64,000 bases of DNA from Austwickia sp. (GTDB lineage Bacteria > Actinomycetota > Actinomycetes > Actinomycetales > Dermatophilaceae): the NCBI GenBank assembly GCA_016711265.1, contig JADJTI010000006.1:682001-746000 (forward strand), in the 5' to 3' direction. This document shows positions 34,777 through 42,835 of this stretch, one piece after another. The notes under the pieces were generated by a model that searched no databases, was not told the DNA's origin, and saw only the letters and a list, made by a program, of their open reading frames with translations. Numbering within the stretch: the first letter of the stretch is position 1; each line of letters starts with the position of its first letter. Position numbers and translations under genes: made by a program.

Positions 34777-35825
34777 CGGCCGCCCTCCGACCCCGTCGGG
34801 ACTGACGCGTCCACCCGGGTCATGGCCGCCTCGATCGCGGTGATCCGGCGCCGCCAGAGGTGACCGGTCGGCGGCGCCACCGTCATGGACCAGGTGCGCA
34901 GGAACAGCTTGCGGTCCTGCGGCAGCCGGCGCAGGGTGGCCCGGTACAACCGCCGGGCGGTTGCCAGATCGCCCGCCCGCAGCGCCTCGTCGGCCTCGTG
35001 GCGCAGCTGTTCGGGCGAGCCGTGGGTCAACCGTTCCTGCAGGATCTCGGCCTCCTGTTCGGTCAACGGCGACGTCGGCCGCGCCGCCATCCGCTCCGCG
35101 AACCGGCGGAACACCTCCTGCTCCCAGTGGTACATCGCGTCCCGGCGCGACGACAGGCTGCCGGCCTGCCAGCGCCACAGCGCCAGGGGCGCGCGTTGGT
35201 AGACGATCTCGGCCCCGCCGTACACGGCCCGCAGCCAGAAGTCCCAGTCCTCCACCATCGGGAGGGTCTCGTCGAACCCGTCCAGCTCGGTCCACAGATC
35301 GCGGGGAACCAGGCAGATCGCCAGCGCGATGTTCATCCGCAGCAGCGCCACCCGCTGCTGCGCCGGCGGGGGGAAGGCCCGCAACGCCAACGCCCGGCGC
35401 GGATTCACCCCCTCACCGGTCAGGGGGTAGGCGTTGCAGGTGACCGCTCGCCGACCCCCGCCGGCCTGCTGCCAGGCCATCACCATCGCCGAAACCGCCG
35501 GTGGCAGCAGGATGTCGTCGGCGTCGCAGAAGACGATCAGCTCACCGGTGGCCGCCCGGGCGCCGGTGTTGCGGGCCGCCGACAGCCCGCCGTTGGTCCG
35601 CGAGACCAGCACGATGGCATCGCCGTACGCGCGGGCCAGGGCCGCCGTACCGTCGGTGGATCCGTCGTCGACCACCACCACCTCGACATCGGGGTAGGTC
35701 TGGGTCAGCGCGCCGGTGATGGTGCCCCCCAGGGTGCGCACGGCCTGGTAGGCGGGGATGACGATACTGACGCGAGGGCCCCCTCCAGGGCTCATCCCAG
35801 GCTGGTCGCCAGCCGATGCGCTCAC
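34773..35825 (-). CDS. GT2-family glycosyltransferase
   Basis: 350 residues. VSIVIPAYQAVRTLGGTI, VVVVDDGSTDGTAALA, SAARNTGARAATGELIVFCDADDILL (metal-binding DADD), ELDGFDETLPMVEDWDFWLRA (acceptor-side ED). The C-terminal ~100 residues are an Arg-rich helical extension (RLTHGSPEQLRHEADEAL) as seen in GT2 enzymes of capsule loci. First gene of the minus-strand three-gene run; its promoter must lie in the 71 bp shared with the divergent lipoprotein gene at 35897. Confidence 0.87.
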   Translation of the reverse strand: MSASAGDQPGMSPGGGPRVSIVIPAYQAVRTLGGTITGALTQTYPDVEVVVVDDGSTDGTAALARAYGDAIVLVSRTNGGLSAARNTGARAATGELIVFCDADDILLPPAVSAMVMAWQQAGGGRRAVTCNAYPLTGEGVNPRRALALRAFPPPAQQRVALLRMNIALAICLVPRDLWTELDGFDETLPMVEDWDFWLRAVYGGAEIVYQRAPLALWRWQAGSLSSRRDAMYHWEQEVFRRFAERMAARPTSPLTEQEAEILQERLTHGSPEQLRHEADEALRAGDLATARRLYRATLRRLPQDRKLFLRTWSMTVAPPTGHLWRRRITAIEAAMTRVDASVPTGSEGGR

Positions 35826-35883
35826 GGACGCTCCTCACTGATGGGGGCCGGCCGCGGAGGCGGGCGCGCCAGACCCGGGGCGC

Positions 35884-35889
35884 TAGAGT
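35884..35889 (+). promoter_or_regulatory. Leaderless -10 box (TAGAGT)
   Basis: TAGAGT, then 7 nt, then the GTG at 35897. No Shine-Dalgarno sequence precedes the start, so a leaderless transcript is likely. Confidence 0.55.
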
Positions 35890-35896
35890 TGGACGG

Positions 35897-37036
35897 GTGA
35901 GCATCACTCTAGGGCAAGGATATTCACGCCTTGACCGGACCGTGGGGCGAGGCTCGCGACGGCGTTGGCGGGCGGCGGCGGGATGGGGTGTCGTGATCGC
36001 CCTGGCCGGTGGCTGCGCTTCGGCCGAACCCGTCAGCCCCCCCGTCGATTCGATCGCGCAGGGCGCCCCGGGTGCACCGGGCTCCGCTGCCGACCATCCC
36101 TCGGCGTGGTTCGGACCCGCCCCGGGTAACCCCTTCCTGCTCGATGTCTCGGGGGCCCCGGTCGATCCGGCCTCGGCCGATCAGATGGCCACCCTGCGCT
36201 CCCAGCTCGCCGCCAACCACGGCCTGGCGATCATCAACACCAGCGAGTTCACCGTGTCCTACGCGGTCGCGCCGCCGGGCACCCCGACGTACCGGGTGGG
36301 CTTCGAGGACTGCCAACGCAAGGGCTACCGTCCAGCGGGCCTGTACGACGGGCCGCGGTACTTCGAGGAGGTGCCGATCCCCGCCGGCGCGCTGCCCGCG
36401 CAGGGAACGGACAAGCACCTGGCCATCTGGTCCCCGCACACCCGGCGGCTCTGGGAGTTCTGGGTGATGAAGCGCGGCGCGGACCGGTCCTGGACGGCCT
36501 GCTGGGGAGGCCGGATCGATGACCCGTCGCGCAGCGGCGGAGCCTTCCCGGTGCCCTACGGCGCCTCGGCGTCCGGCCTGTCGGCGGTGGGGACCATGAT
36601 CACCGTGGACGAGGCCCGCCGGGGCCGCATCGAGCACGCCGTCGGGCTGCACCTGACCGCCATCGCCGTGCCGGGACGCACGCTGGCGCCGGCCACCCGC
36701 TCCGACGGCACCGACGCCTCCCCGGCGGCCATCCCGATGGGGGCCAGGCTGCGGCTGGATCCGCAGCTGGACGTCGCCACGTTGCCGATCACGCCGCTGG
36801 CCAAGGCGGTCGCCCGGGCCGCACAGCGGTACGGGTTCATCGTCACCGAGACCTCCGGCCGCGTGTCGTTGCCCATCGAGACCGGACCACGCGGCGGCCC
36901 GGGCGACGCCAGCGCCAACCCCTGGACGGAGGTTCTCGGGGACGTGCCCGATTACCTGCAGCTCAAAGGTTTCCCCTGGGACGCGGTCCGCGTGGTCCAG
37001 GCGCGACAGACACCCGCCACGGATGAGGAGCCATGA
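35897..37036 (+). CDS. Lipoprotein form of the shared C-terminal domain
   Basis: 379 residues. The lipoprotein signal (WGVVIALAGGC, lipobox LAGGC near residue 35) anchors it in the membrane. It has no malectin domain; almost the whole mature protein is the domain found at the C-termini of the proteins encoded at 25158 and 27912: LAIINTSEFTVSYAV, FEDCQRKGYRP, LWEFWVMKRG, TACWGGRIDDPS, GRIEHAVGLHL, AAQRYGFIVTETSG and the terminal LKGFPWDAVRVV. Function unknown; its presence beside rhamnan-type biosynthesis genes suggests a role in handling or anchoring the polymer. The leaderless GTG fixes the start. The stop overlaps the rhamnosyltransferase-like ATG (ATGA). Confidence 0.8.
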   Translation: MSITLGQGYSRLDRTVGRGSRRRWRAAAGWGVVIALAGGCASAEPVSPPVDSIAQGAPGAPGSAADHPSAWFGPAPGNPFLLDVSGAPVDPASADQMATLRSQLAANHGLAIINTSEFTVSYAVAPPGTPTYRVGFEDCQRKGYRPAGLYDGPRYFEEVPIPAGALPAQGTDKHLAIWSPHTRRLWEFWVMKRGADRSWTACWGGRIDDPSRSGGAFPVPYGASASGLSAVGTMITVDEARRGRIEHAVGLHLTAIAVPGRTLAPATRSDGTDASPAAIPMGARLRLDPQLDVATLPITPLAKAVARAAQRYGFIVTETSGRVSLPIETGPRGGPGDASANPWTEVLGDVPDYLQLKGFPWDAVRVVQARQTPATDEEP

Positions 37037-37932
37037 CCTGTCCCCACGTGTTCTTGACCCGGTTCAACCTGCCGACCACCAAGATCGAGAACTCGATCTA
37101 CTCACCGACCTGGCTCACCGACCGCTACCAGCTCTTCCGGCGGTTCACCGTCCCCTCAGTGCGGGCTCAGACCGCCTCCGACGTGCACTGGATCATCTAC
37201 CTCGACCCGGAAAGCCCGTCCTGGCTGAAGGAGGCGATGGCCGAGCTGGAACAGGAAGGGCTGGTCACCCCCAACTACGGCGGCAAGGTCGGCGGTGAGT
37301 ACGTCCTGGAGCACCTGCGGACATTGCTCGGACGGGATGAGGGCCCGGTGATCACCTCGAACCTGGACAACGACGACGGGTTGGCTGTCGACTTCGCGCA
37401 GCGGCTCCGGGTCGCGCCGGTCCGTGGCGCCGAGAGCGCCCTGTACATCACCCAGGGCCTGATCCACTGCGACCGCCGGATCTACCTTCGCCGCGACCCC
37501 GAGAACGCCTTCGTCGCCGTCCGCTCGGACCTGTCGGCGCTGACGACCTGCTGGTCGGAATGGCACAACCGGCTGCACACGCTGATGCCGGTGGTGACCG
37601 TCGATGGGCCCCCTGGCTGGCTGCAGGTGGTCCACGGGCGCAACGTGTCCAACCGGGTCCGCGGCCGGCTGGTCGATCCCCAGGCATACCGGCAGGGGTT
37701 CCCGGGACTGCTCGACGACATCGACCCGGTCAGCGTGGGCGAACAGGCCCACGATCTCCTGGTGCGCCAGCCGGCCCGGGGCGTCCGCGACGCGGTCCGC
37801 GGAAACGGCGCGAAGGCGGCCGTCCGGCTGTTCGGGCAGCAGGGGCTGGAGGATTTCAAGTACCGGGTACGCCGGGGCCGCCACAGTCTGACCCGCGCCA
37901 CCGACCGAGGATCCCGAGCCTCGGTCAAGTGA
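37033..37932 (+). CDS. Putative rhamnosyltransferase-family protein
   Basis: 299 residues. The N-terminus has HVFLTRFNLPTTKIE, DRYQLFRRFTVPSVRAQ, WIIYLDPESPSWLKEAM and ITSNLDNDDGLAVDFAQ, which match the Rhamno_transf-type family (GT-A fold with an LDNDD metal site). GPPGWLQVVHGRNVSNRVRG is also typical. With rml genes upstream, dTDP-L-rhamnose is the probable donor. It is translationally coupled to the lipoprotein gene, which links that unknown domain to rhamnose transfer. The basic C-terminus may contact membrane. Confidence 0.75.
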   Translation: MTCPHVFLTRFNLPTTKIENSIYSPTWLTDRYQLFRRFTVPSVRAQTASDVHWIIYLDPESPSWLKEAMAELEQEGLVTPNYGGKVGGEYVLEHLRTLLGRDEGPVITSNLDNDDGLAVDFAQRLRVAPVRGAESALYITQGLIHCDRRIYLRRDPENAFVAVRSDLSALTTCWSEWHNRLHTLMPVVTVDGPPGWLQVVHGRNVSNRVRGRLVDPQAYRQGFPGLLDDIDPVSVGEQAHDLLVRQPARGVRDAVRGNGAKAAVRLFGQQGLEDFKYRVRRGRHSLTRATDRGSRASVK

Positions 37933-38035
37933 CCCCGATGAGTACCGAGTTCCGCTGCGGCACAATGGGTCAGACGTAAGATACGGAAGTCTGCCGGGCG
38001 CCGGCCGGTGATCCGCACGAGCCGAGGAGTCGTTG

Positions 38036-38944
38036 ATGCCGCACACGAGCTCGGACACGCCACCGTCCGCCCTGACGCCCCTGGCCCGGCACCCGGTCAT
38101 TGCCCTCGGGGTGCTGCTGGCGGGCGCCCTGTTGGGTGCCCTGCTCGGGCTCACCGCGGCCCCGGTCTACCGGGCCGAGGCCCGGCTTTCGGTCGGGCCG
38201 GCCAGCAACAGTGCTTATGTCATCTCGGGCTATCCGCTGGCGGTGCGCGACCTGGCGGCCAACTACTCGCGGTGGGTGCGCAACTCCAGCGCGGTGCAGC
38301 CCGGCTGGGGGGTCGAGGGAGTCAGCGCCGTCAGCGCCTCGCCCATCCCGGACTCCGGTGTCATCCGGATCGAGGCGGAGTCGCGCGACCCCGCGCGTGC
38401 CGTCGCCGGTGCCCAGGCGGTCGCCACCACGTTGGCCACCCTGGTGGGCACGGAGCAGGACAAGAACGACCCGAAGTTGGTGTACGCCGAGTACGAGAAG
38501 CTTGCGCCGCAGGTCGCCGCCGCGCAGGCCCGGGTGGAGAACGCCAAGACCGATGCCGCCCGTCGGCAGGCCCGGGTGCAACTGGCCATGGTGCAGCTGC
38601 AGCGGGACGCCTTCGGTGAGCGTTACCGTCGGCTGTTCTCCGACCCCCAGGTGGTTTCCCGGCTGCAGCTGATCCAGCCCGCCGTGGCGGTCGGGGATTC
38701 CCGCAAGGCGGCGCTGGCCCGGTGGCTGCTGGTCGGTGTGGGGGCCGGGGCCGCGGCGGCGCTGGTGGTGACCACCCTGCTCGACCGCCGCCGCCGGCGG
38801 CGCGGCGCACCCGACGTACCCGGCGCAGCCGACGTACCCTGCGCAGCCGACGGACCCGACGGACCTGACGGGCCGGTGGCGGACACGACGTCGCGCGCGC
38901 CGGTGCCGATGCGCAGCGACGCCTCGGCGTCCGCCGGTCGATGA
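38036..38944 (+). CDS. Wzz-type chain-length determinant
   Basis: 302 residues. A first membrane helix (ALGVLLAGALLGALLGL, ~22-40) follows a short cytoplasmic start; APVYRAEARLSVGPAS is the usual strand after it. An extracytoplasmic helical region with a coiled-coil-like part (KLAPQVAAAQARVENAKTD) leads to a second helix (WLLVGVGAGAAAALVVTTLL) and a Pro/Ala/Asp-rich cytoplasmic tail. There is no kinase-like domain, unlike the protein encoded at 3568. ATG 38036 with GAGGAG upstream; a TTG directly before it is less likely. A TAAGAT near 37979 could be its -10 box. The stop overlaps the polymerase start (ATGA). Confidence 0.8.
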   Translation: MPHTSSDTPPSALTPLARHPVIALGVLLAGALLGALLGLTAAPVYRAEARLSVGPASNSAYVISGYPLAVRDLAANYSRWVRNSSAVQPGWGVEGVSAVSASPIPDSGVIRIEAESRDPARAVAGAQAVATTLATLVGTEQDKNDPKLVYAEYEKLAPQVAAAQARVENAKTDAARRQARVQLAMVQLQRDAFGERYRRLFSDPQVVSRLQLIQPAVAVGDSRKAALARWLLVGVGAGAAAALVVTTLLDRRRRRRGAPDVPGAADVPCAADGPDGPDGPVADTTSRAPVPMRSDASASAGR

Positions 38945-40305
38945 GCCAGGCCCTGGACCACCCGCTGCGCCAGCCCGTGCTGGACCGGCCCGCGCAGGGG
39001 CCGGCGGACAGGCCGGTCAGCTCGCTGCCGCTGTGGCTGCTGATCGCGGGACTGACGTTCAACCTGTTCTCCGGTCACGCCGACGAACTGGGCCTCCCGG
39101 TCAACCTCGACCGTCTGCTGCTCCCCGCGGCCATGCTGTTCGTCGTGCTCGAACCGGGCCGTCGGCGCTGGCCCCGCGCCACGGTGTTCTGGGTGTTCGC
39201 GGTCTTCGCGATCATGGCCACCTGGTCGGCGCTGTCCCACGGCGTCGAGGCGGACCCCACCGCGGCGTTCGCGCTGCTCGACCGGGTGTACCTGCCGCTG
39301 GCGTTGTGCTTCTTCGCACCCAACCTGCTCACCCGGGACCGGGATCGCCGGATCTTCCTGTGGTTCCTCACGTTTGTCGCGCTGTACCTGGCGTGGACGA
39401 CACTGGCCCAGTTCGCCGGCGCCTGGGCGCTGGTGTGGCCGCCGTACGCGCGGGTCCCCGCCGAAGGAAGCTCGTTCCGGTCCGCGGGGCCGTTCATGAA
39501 CAGCGAGGTCAACGGGCTGTCGCTGATCATGTGCGGGGCCGCTGCGGCGGCGCTGGCCGGGATGGTGCGCGGTCCCCGGCAGCTGATCCCCCTGGCCGGA
39601 GCCGCCGCGGCGCTGGGCTCTTGCGTGCTGACCATGACGCGGTCGGTGTGGCTGGCCGCGGTGCTGGCCGTGCTGGGGTTCGTGGCCTGCCGCCGGACGC
39701 TCCTGCGCTGGTGGTGGGTGGCGATGGTGGCGCTGGTCGCGGCCGTGCTCGCCGCCGTCGTGCTGGCCCCCGAGCTGGTGGCCTCGGTGATGACCCGCAG
39801 CACCGAGTCCTCCTCGGTGTACGACCGTGAGGCCACCAACGCGGCCGCGCTGAAGATCATGGCCGAGCAACCATTGACGGGGGTGGGGTGGCGTCAGTTC
39901 GTGGACGTCGGCTGGGATTGGGTGCGCCAAGGGGACACCTCTCCGATGGCCCACACCCACATCGAGATCCATAACGTGTTCCTGGCCCGGGCCGCCGAGC
40001 TCGGCATTCCGGCAGCGATCACCTTCGTGGTTGCGCTCGCCGTGGGGCCGATCGGGCCGCTGTTCCGGCGCCGGGACGGGGAGTTGGCGCACTGGCGGGC
40101 CTTCGCGGTCGCTGCGTCGGCGGCCTGGTTCGCTCCGGCCATGCTCAGCCCGAACCCGCACCCCTTCCCGAACTTCGTGCTGTGGCTCGCCGGGGGTGCG
40201 CTGCTGCTGGAGGGTACGAGTCGGGGTCGCGTCGGCGGCTCAGGTCAGGGTCGCGTCGCCCGCGTGCCCGCCGGGGAGGCCGGGGCGGCCGGGACCCCGA
40301 CGTAG
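38941..40305 (+). CDS. Polysaccharide polymerase/ligase (Wzy/O-antigen ligase type), second copy
   Basis: 454 residues, about 11 hydrophobic helices. GPFMNSEVNGLSLIMCGAA, CVLTMTRSVWLAAVLAVLG and the large loop with QPLTGVGWRQFVDVGWDW and HTHIEIHNVFLARAAELG match the Wzy_C pattern, including the conserved loop His residues. It should polymerise or transfer lipid-linked units outside the membrane. Co-translated with the Wzz-like gene (ATGA). Its last 61 bp overlap the end of the convergent acetyltransferase gene, an unusually long 3' overlap; the tail (SGQGRVARVPAGEAG) is unstructured. Confidence 0.82.
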   Translation: MSQALDHPLRQPVLDRPAQGPADRPVSSLPLWLLIAGLTFNLFSGHADELGLPVNLDRLLLPAAMLFVVLEPGRRRWPRATVFWVFAVFAIMATWSALSHGVEADPTAAFALLDRVYLPLALCFFAPNLLTRDRDRRIFLWFLTFVALYLAWTTLAQFAGAWALVWPPYARVPAEGSSFRSAGPFMNSEVNGLSLIMCGAAAAALAGMVRGPRQLIPLAGAAAALGSCVLTMTRSVWLAAVLAVLGFVACRRTLLRWWWVAMVALVAAVLAAVVLAPELVASVMTRSTESSSVYDREATNAAALKIMAEQPLTGVGWRQFVDVGWDWVRQGDTSPMAHTHIEIHNVFLARAAELGIPAAITFVVALAVGPIGPLFRRRDGELAHWRAFAVAASAAWFAPAMLSPNPHPFPNFVLWLAGGALLLEGTSRGRVGGSGQGRVARVPAGEAGAAGTPT

Positions 40306-40820
40306 GTCGCCCCCGGCTCGGTGTCGGTCAGCACCACGGCGTGCGCGCCGACCTTGGAGTCCGCCCCGATGGTGACCGGCCCGAGGATGGTGGCACCGGT
40401 CCCCAGGAAGGCCCGGTCGCCGATCCGCGCGGCCGGCCGCCCGTCGCGGACCCCGACCGTGACGTTGTGGTAGATCCGCACGTTCTCCCCGATCACCACC
40501 GAGGGGTGCAGGATGATCCCGCGGCCCCCGTGGTGCAGTTTCAGGCCAGGACCGGCCCACACCTCGTGGGGCAGCTCCGCGCCCATCAAGGCCTGGGTCC
40601 AGGCCAGGTCCAGCACTAGGACGAACCGGCGCAGCCACCGCCCGACCGGGGTGTCGACGTACCGCAATGCCTGCCCGGCCCGGAAGATCGCCAGCGTGAT
40701 CCGCTCGAAGAGGAACTGATCACGCGCGTAGTCCGCCGCCAGCAGCCGCCGGTAGCCGGCGCGGGCGGACCGCAGATCCCGCGGATGGTGGGGGGACGGC
40801 GGGAATGCCGGGGTGCTCAT
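40245..40820 (-). CDS. Serine-acetyltransferase-like hexapeptide acyltransferase
   Basis: 191 residues. The N-terminal helices include FLFERITLAIFRAGQALRYV; the beta-helix has GRGIILHPSVVIGENVRIYHNVTVGVRD, ARIGDRAFLGTGATILGPVTIGADSKVGAHAVVLTD and a GVPAAPA cap. This is the CysE-like subgroup found in exopolysaccharide loci, where it probably acetylates a sugar. The true cysE is at 58588, next to cysK. ATG 40820 overlaps the flippase stop by 4 bases. Its 3' end runs 61 bp into the polymerase gene on the other strand. Confidence 0.82.
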   Translation of the reverse strand: MSTPAFPPSPHHPRDLRSARAGYRRLLAADYARDQFLFERITLAIFRAGQALRYVDTPVGRWLRRFVLVLDLAWTQALMGAELPHEVWAGPGLKLHHGGRGIILHPSVVIGENVRIYHNVTVGVRDGRPAARIGDRAFLGTGATILGPVTIGADSKVGAHAVVLTDTEPGATYVGVPAAPASPAGTRATRP

Positions 40821-42445
40821 GACGACGGCCTCCGGGGGTCTGGCGTGGCAGGGGCGGTGCGACGGGCTCGTCGCCAGGTCCGCAGCTGCGGACCGAACGC
40901 GAGCAGGACGTACAGGACCGCGGCAGGCAGCGCCAGGGCGCCCGCGGCGAGCAGGCCGAGGACGCCGCGCGGCAGGTGCCCGTGGGCTGACAGCTCGAGC
41001 GCCGCCGCCAGCGCGGCGGCAGCCATGGCCGCCAGCCAAGGGATCTCCCGCAGCGCCGAGCGGGGTGCGGCCGTCAGCGTCCGCCGAGCAAGCCGGATCA
41101 GGTGCAGGGTGCCTGCCAGTTGACCCACCGCGGTCGCCGCGATGACCCCGATCATGCCCACCATCGGCAGGAGGGCGGCACTGAGGGCCAGGTTCACGAC
41201 CAGGGAGACCAGGTTGGCCCGCAACTCCAGCTCGGGATGACCGGCGGTGAGCGTCCATAGCGACAGCACCAGCGTCAACAGGGTCAGGCAGTGCCCGGCG
41301 AACAGCACCGCAACTACGGTGCCGGTCAGCGAGAACGAGTCGGGCAGCCAGGCCCGGATGCCGACGTAGCTGGCCGGTACGCCGACCACCGCCCAACCGG
41401 TGACCGCTCGGACCCAGATCCGTTGCAGGCGCTGGACGGTCGCCACCGCGTCCGCGCCGCGCCGGGCGTACTCCTCGCCCAGAGTCGCCTGGATCGGCTT
41501 GATGGCGTTGTACGGCAACGACTTGAGCTGGAAGGCCAACCCGTAGCCCTGGCTGTACGGTCCCGACGCCTGTGCCGACAGCACGCGTCCGGCGACCAGC
41601 TGGTCCTTCTGCGACACCGCGATCGCGACCAGCCCGGTGACCTGGGCCCGCCAGGCGTAGCCGAAGAACTCGCGGGCCTGGGCGCGGGGCATCCACGCCA
41701 GGCCCGCACGGTCCAGGTAGGCCAGCGCCGGCGGGATCGTCAGCAGCGAGGTGGTGACCTGGTGGGCCACCATCACGGCGGCCAGGAAGCGCAGGTCCCA
41801 GCCGTTGCGGCCGGCCAGGTACAGACCGGCGGCGTAGACGGCGTACCCGATCAGCATGGTGATCGACAGCCACCGGAACCAGTGCCGCGCGGCCAGCACC
41901 GAGTGGAACACGGTGCGGATCAGGATCAGCCCGATGAGCACCGTCAGCGTGCGCAGCAGCACGGTCGCCTCGTCGACGAACGCGGGTATCACCCCGAAGA
42001 AGCCCAAGATGTACGGCGTCAGCACGGTTACCGCGGCGCTGACCAGGATCGTCAGCACGGTGATCACGCTGACCGTCGTGGTGACCAGGCGGGTGGTGGC
42101 CGTCTTGTCGTCGGTCCCGGCGTACAGCGAGCAGAACCGCAGGGTGGAGGTGCCGATGCCGCCGTCGAACTGGCCCAGCAGGTTGGCCAGGGTCGCGATC
42201 AGCAGGAACGCGCTGAACCGGGCAGGTCCGATGCCGTGGATGACGAACGGGGTCAGTACCAGGTTGATGGCCAGCGGCACGACCTGGGAGAGCGCCTGCC
42301 AGCTGGTGCTGCGCAGCAGCGAGCGGGCCCGGCCGGGAGCCGGCGGCGGGTCGGGCACCGGGGTGTGCGGGGTGGCTGCCTGCGGTGGTCGGTGGCTGGT
42401 TAGGCCTGAGCGTCGGGGCGAGCGCGGGCAACCAGGTTCCGGCAC
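40817..42445 (-). CDS. Oligosaccharide flippase (Wzx-like), second copy
   Basis: 542 residues with about 14 hydrophobic helices. STSWQALSQVVPLAINLVLTP in pieces is the usual first helix, and RFCSLYAGTDDKT, YAWRAQVTGLVAIAVSQKDQ and SLPYNAIKPIQATLGEEYARR match MATE-like polysaccharide exporters. The cytoplasmic N-terminus is Pro-rich (~45 residues), so the GTG at 42445 is uncertain; AGGAG lies about 11 nt upstream. It is followed by the CysE-like gene (ATGA overlap). Together with genes 38036 and 38941 it completes the second assembly set. Confidence 0.83.
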   Translation of the reverse strand: MPEPGCPRSPRRSGLTSHRPPQAATPHTPVPDPPPAPGRARSLLRSTSWQALSQVVPLAINLVLTPFVIHGIGPARFSAFLLIATLANLLGQFDGGIGTSTLRFCSLYAGTDDKTATTRLVTTTVSVITVLTILVSAAVTVLTPYILGFFGVIPAFVDEATVLLRTLTVLIGLILIRTVFHSVLAARHWFRWLSITMLIGYAVYAAGLYLAGRNGWDLRFLAAVMVAHQVTTSLLTIPPALAYLDRAGLAWMPRAQAREFFGYAWRAQVTGLVAIAVSQKDQLVAGRVLSAQASGPYSQGYGLAFQLKSLPYNAIKPIQATLGEEYARRGADAVATVQRLQRIWVRAVTGWAVVGVPASYVGIRAWLPDSFSLTGTVVAVLFAGHCLTLLTLVLSLWTLTAGHPELELRANLVSLVVNLALSAALLPMVGMIGVIAATAVGQLAGTLHLIRLARRTLTAAPRSALREIPWLAAMAAAALAAALELSAHGHLPRGVLGLLAAGALALPAAVLYVLLAFGPQLRTWRRARRTAPATPDPRRPSS

Positions 42446-42712
42446 GGCGCCACGCGCTCCTTCCCTCGGGTCGCGCGTCGGTGGCAGGCGCTCGACTGCC
42501 TGTCAGCGTACGGGATAGCCAGGCTCACGCGCCGCTTGCCTCGTTGCGGGACATCGGAATTGGAGCCCGCGGGGATCCTGCCTGCCGACCGACTTCGGGC
42601 GCGGGCCCGGGTGTAGATGCGGGTGCGGGTGTGGGTGAGGTGCCGATGTTGCTCGGTGAGGTGTCGGTTCGGTGCTCTTGGTTACGTCGGAGGGTCAGTG
42701 GGGAGCTGTTGG
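42446..42712. other. Upstream region of the second flippase gene
   Basis: The 267 bp between the flippase start and the hairpin downstream of dacB. It should hold the flippase promoter, but no convincing -10/-35 pair stands out. No gene is supported. Confidence 0.3.
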
Positions 42713-42749
42713 CGCGCCGAAAACGGCACCAGAGTGCCTTTTCGGCGCG
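42713..42749 (-). terminator. Stem-loop downstream of dacB
   Basis: CGCGCCGAAAACGGCAC (42713-42729) pairs with GTGCCTTTTCGGCGCG (42734-42749) through a CAGA loop, with one base bulged. It lies about 77 bp past the dacB stop on the minus strand. There is no T run beyond the stem, but AAAA/TTTT lie inside it. Confidence 0.55.
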
Positions 42750-42775
42750 TGCCGCATGGTCACCGCGACGGGAGA

Positions 42776-42835
42776 CGTCAGCCGAGCCGTCAGCCGAGCC
42801 GTCAGCCGAGCCGTCAGCCGAGCCGTCAGCCGAGG
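42776..42835. repeat. Five 12-bp tandem repeats over the dacB stop codon
   Basis: CGTCAGCCGAGC is repeated five times (42776-42835; the last copy ends GG), with a sixth decayed unit to 42847. The dacB stop (42826-42828) lies in the last unit. Each unit carries a TGA in the dacB frame, so changes in copy number do not alter the protein end. Confidence 0.7.
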
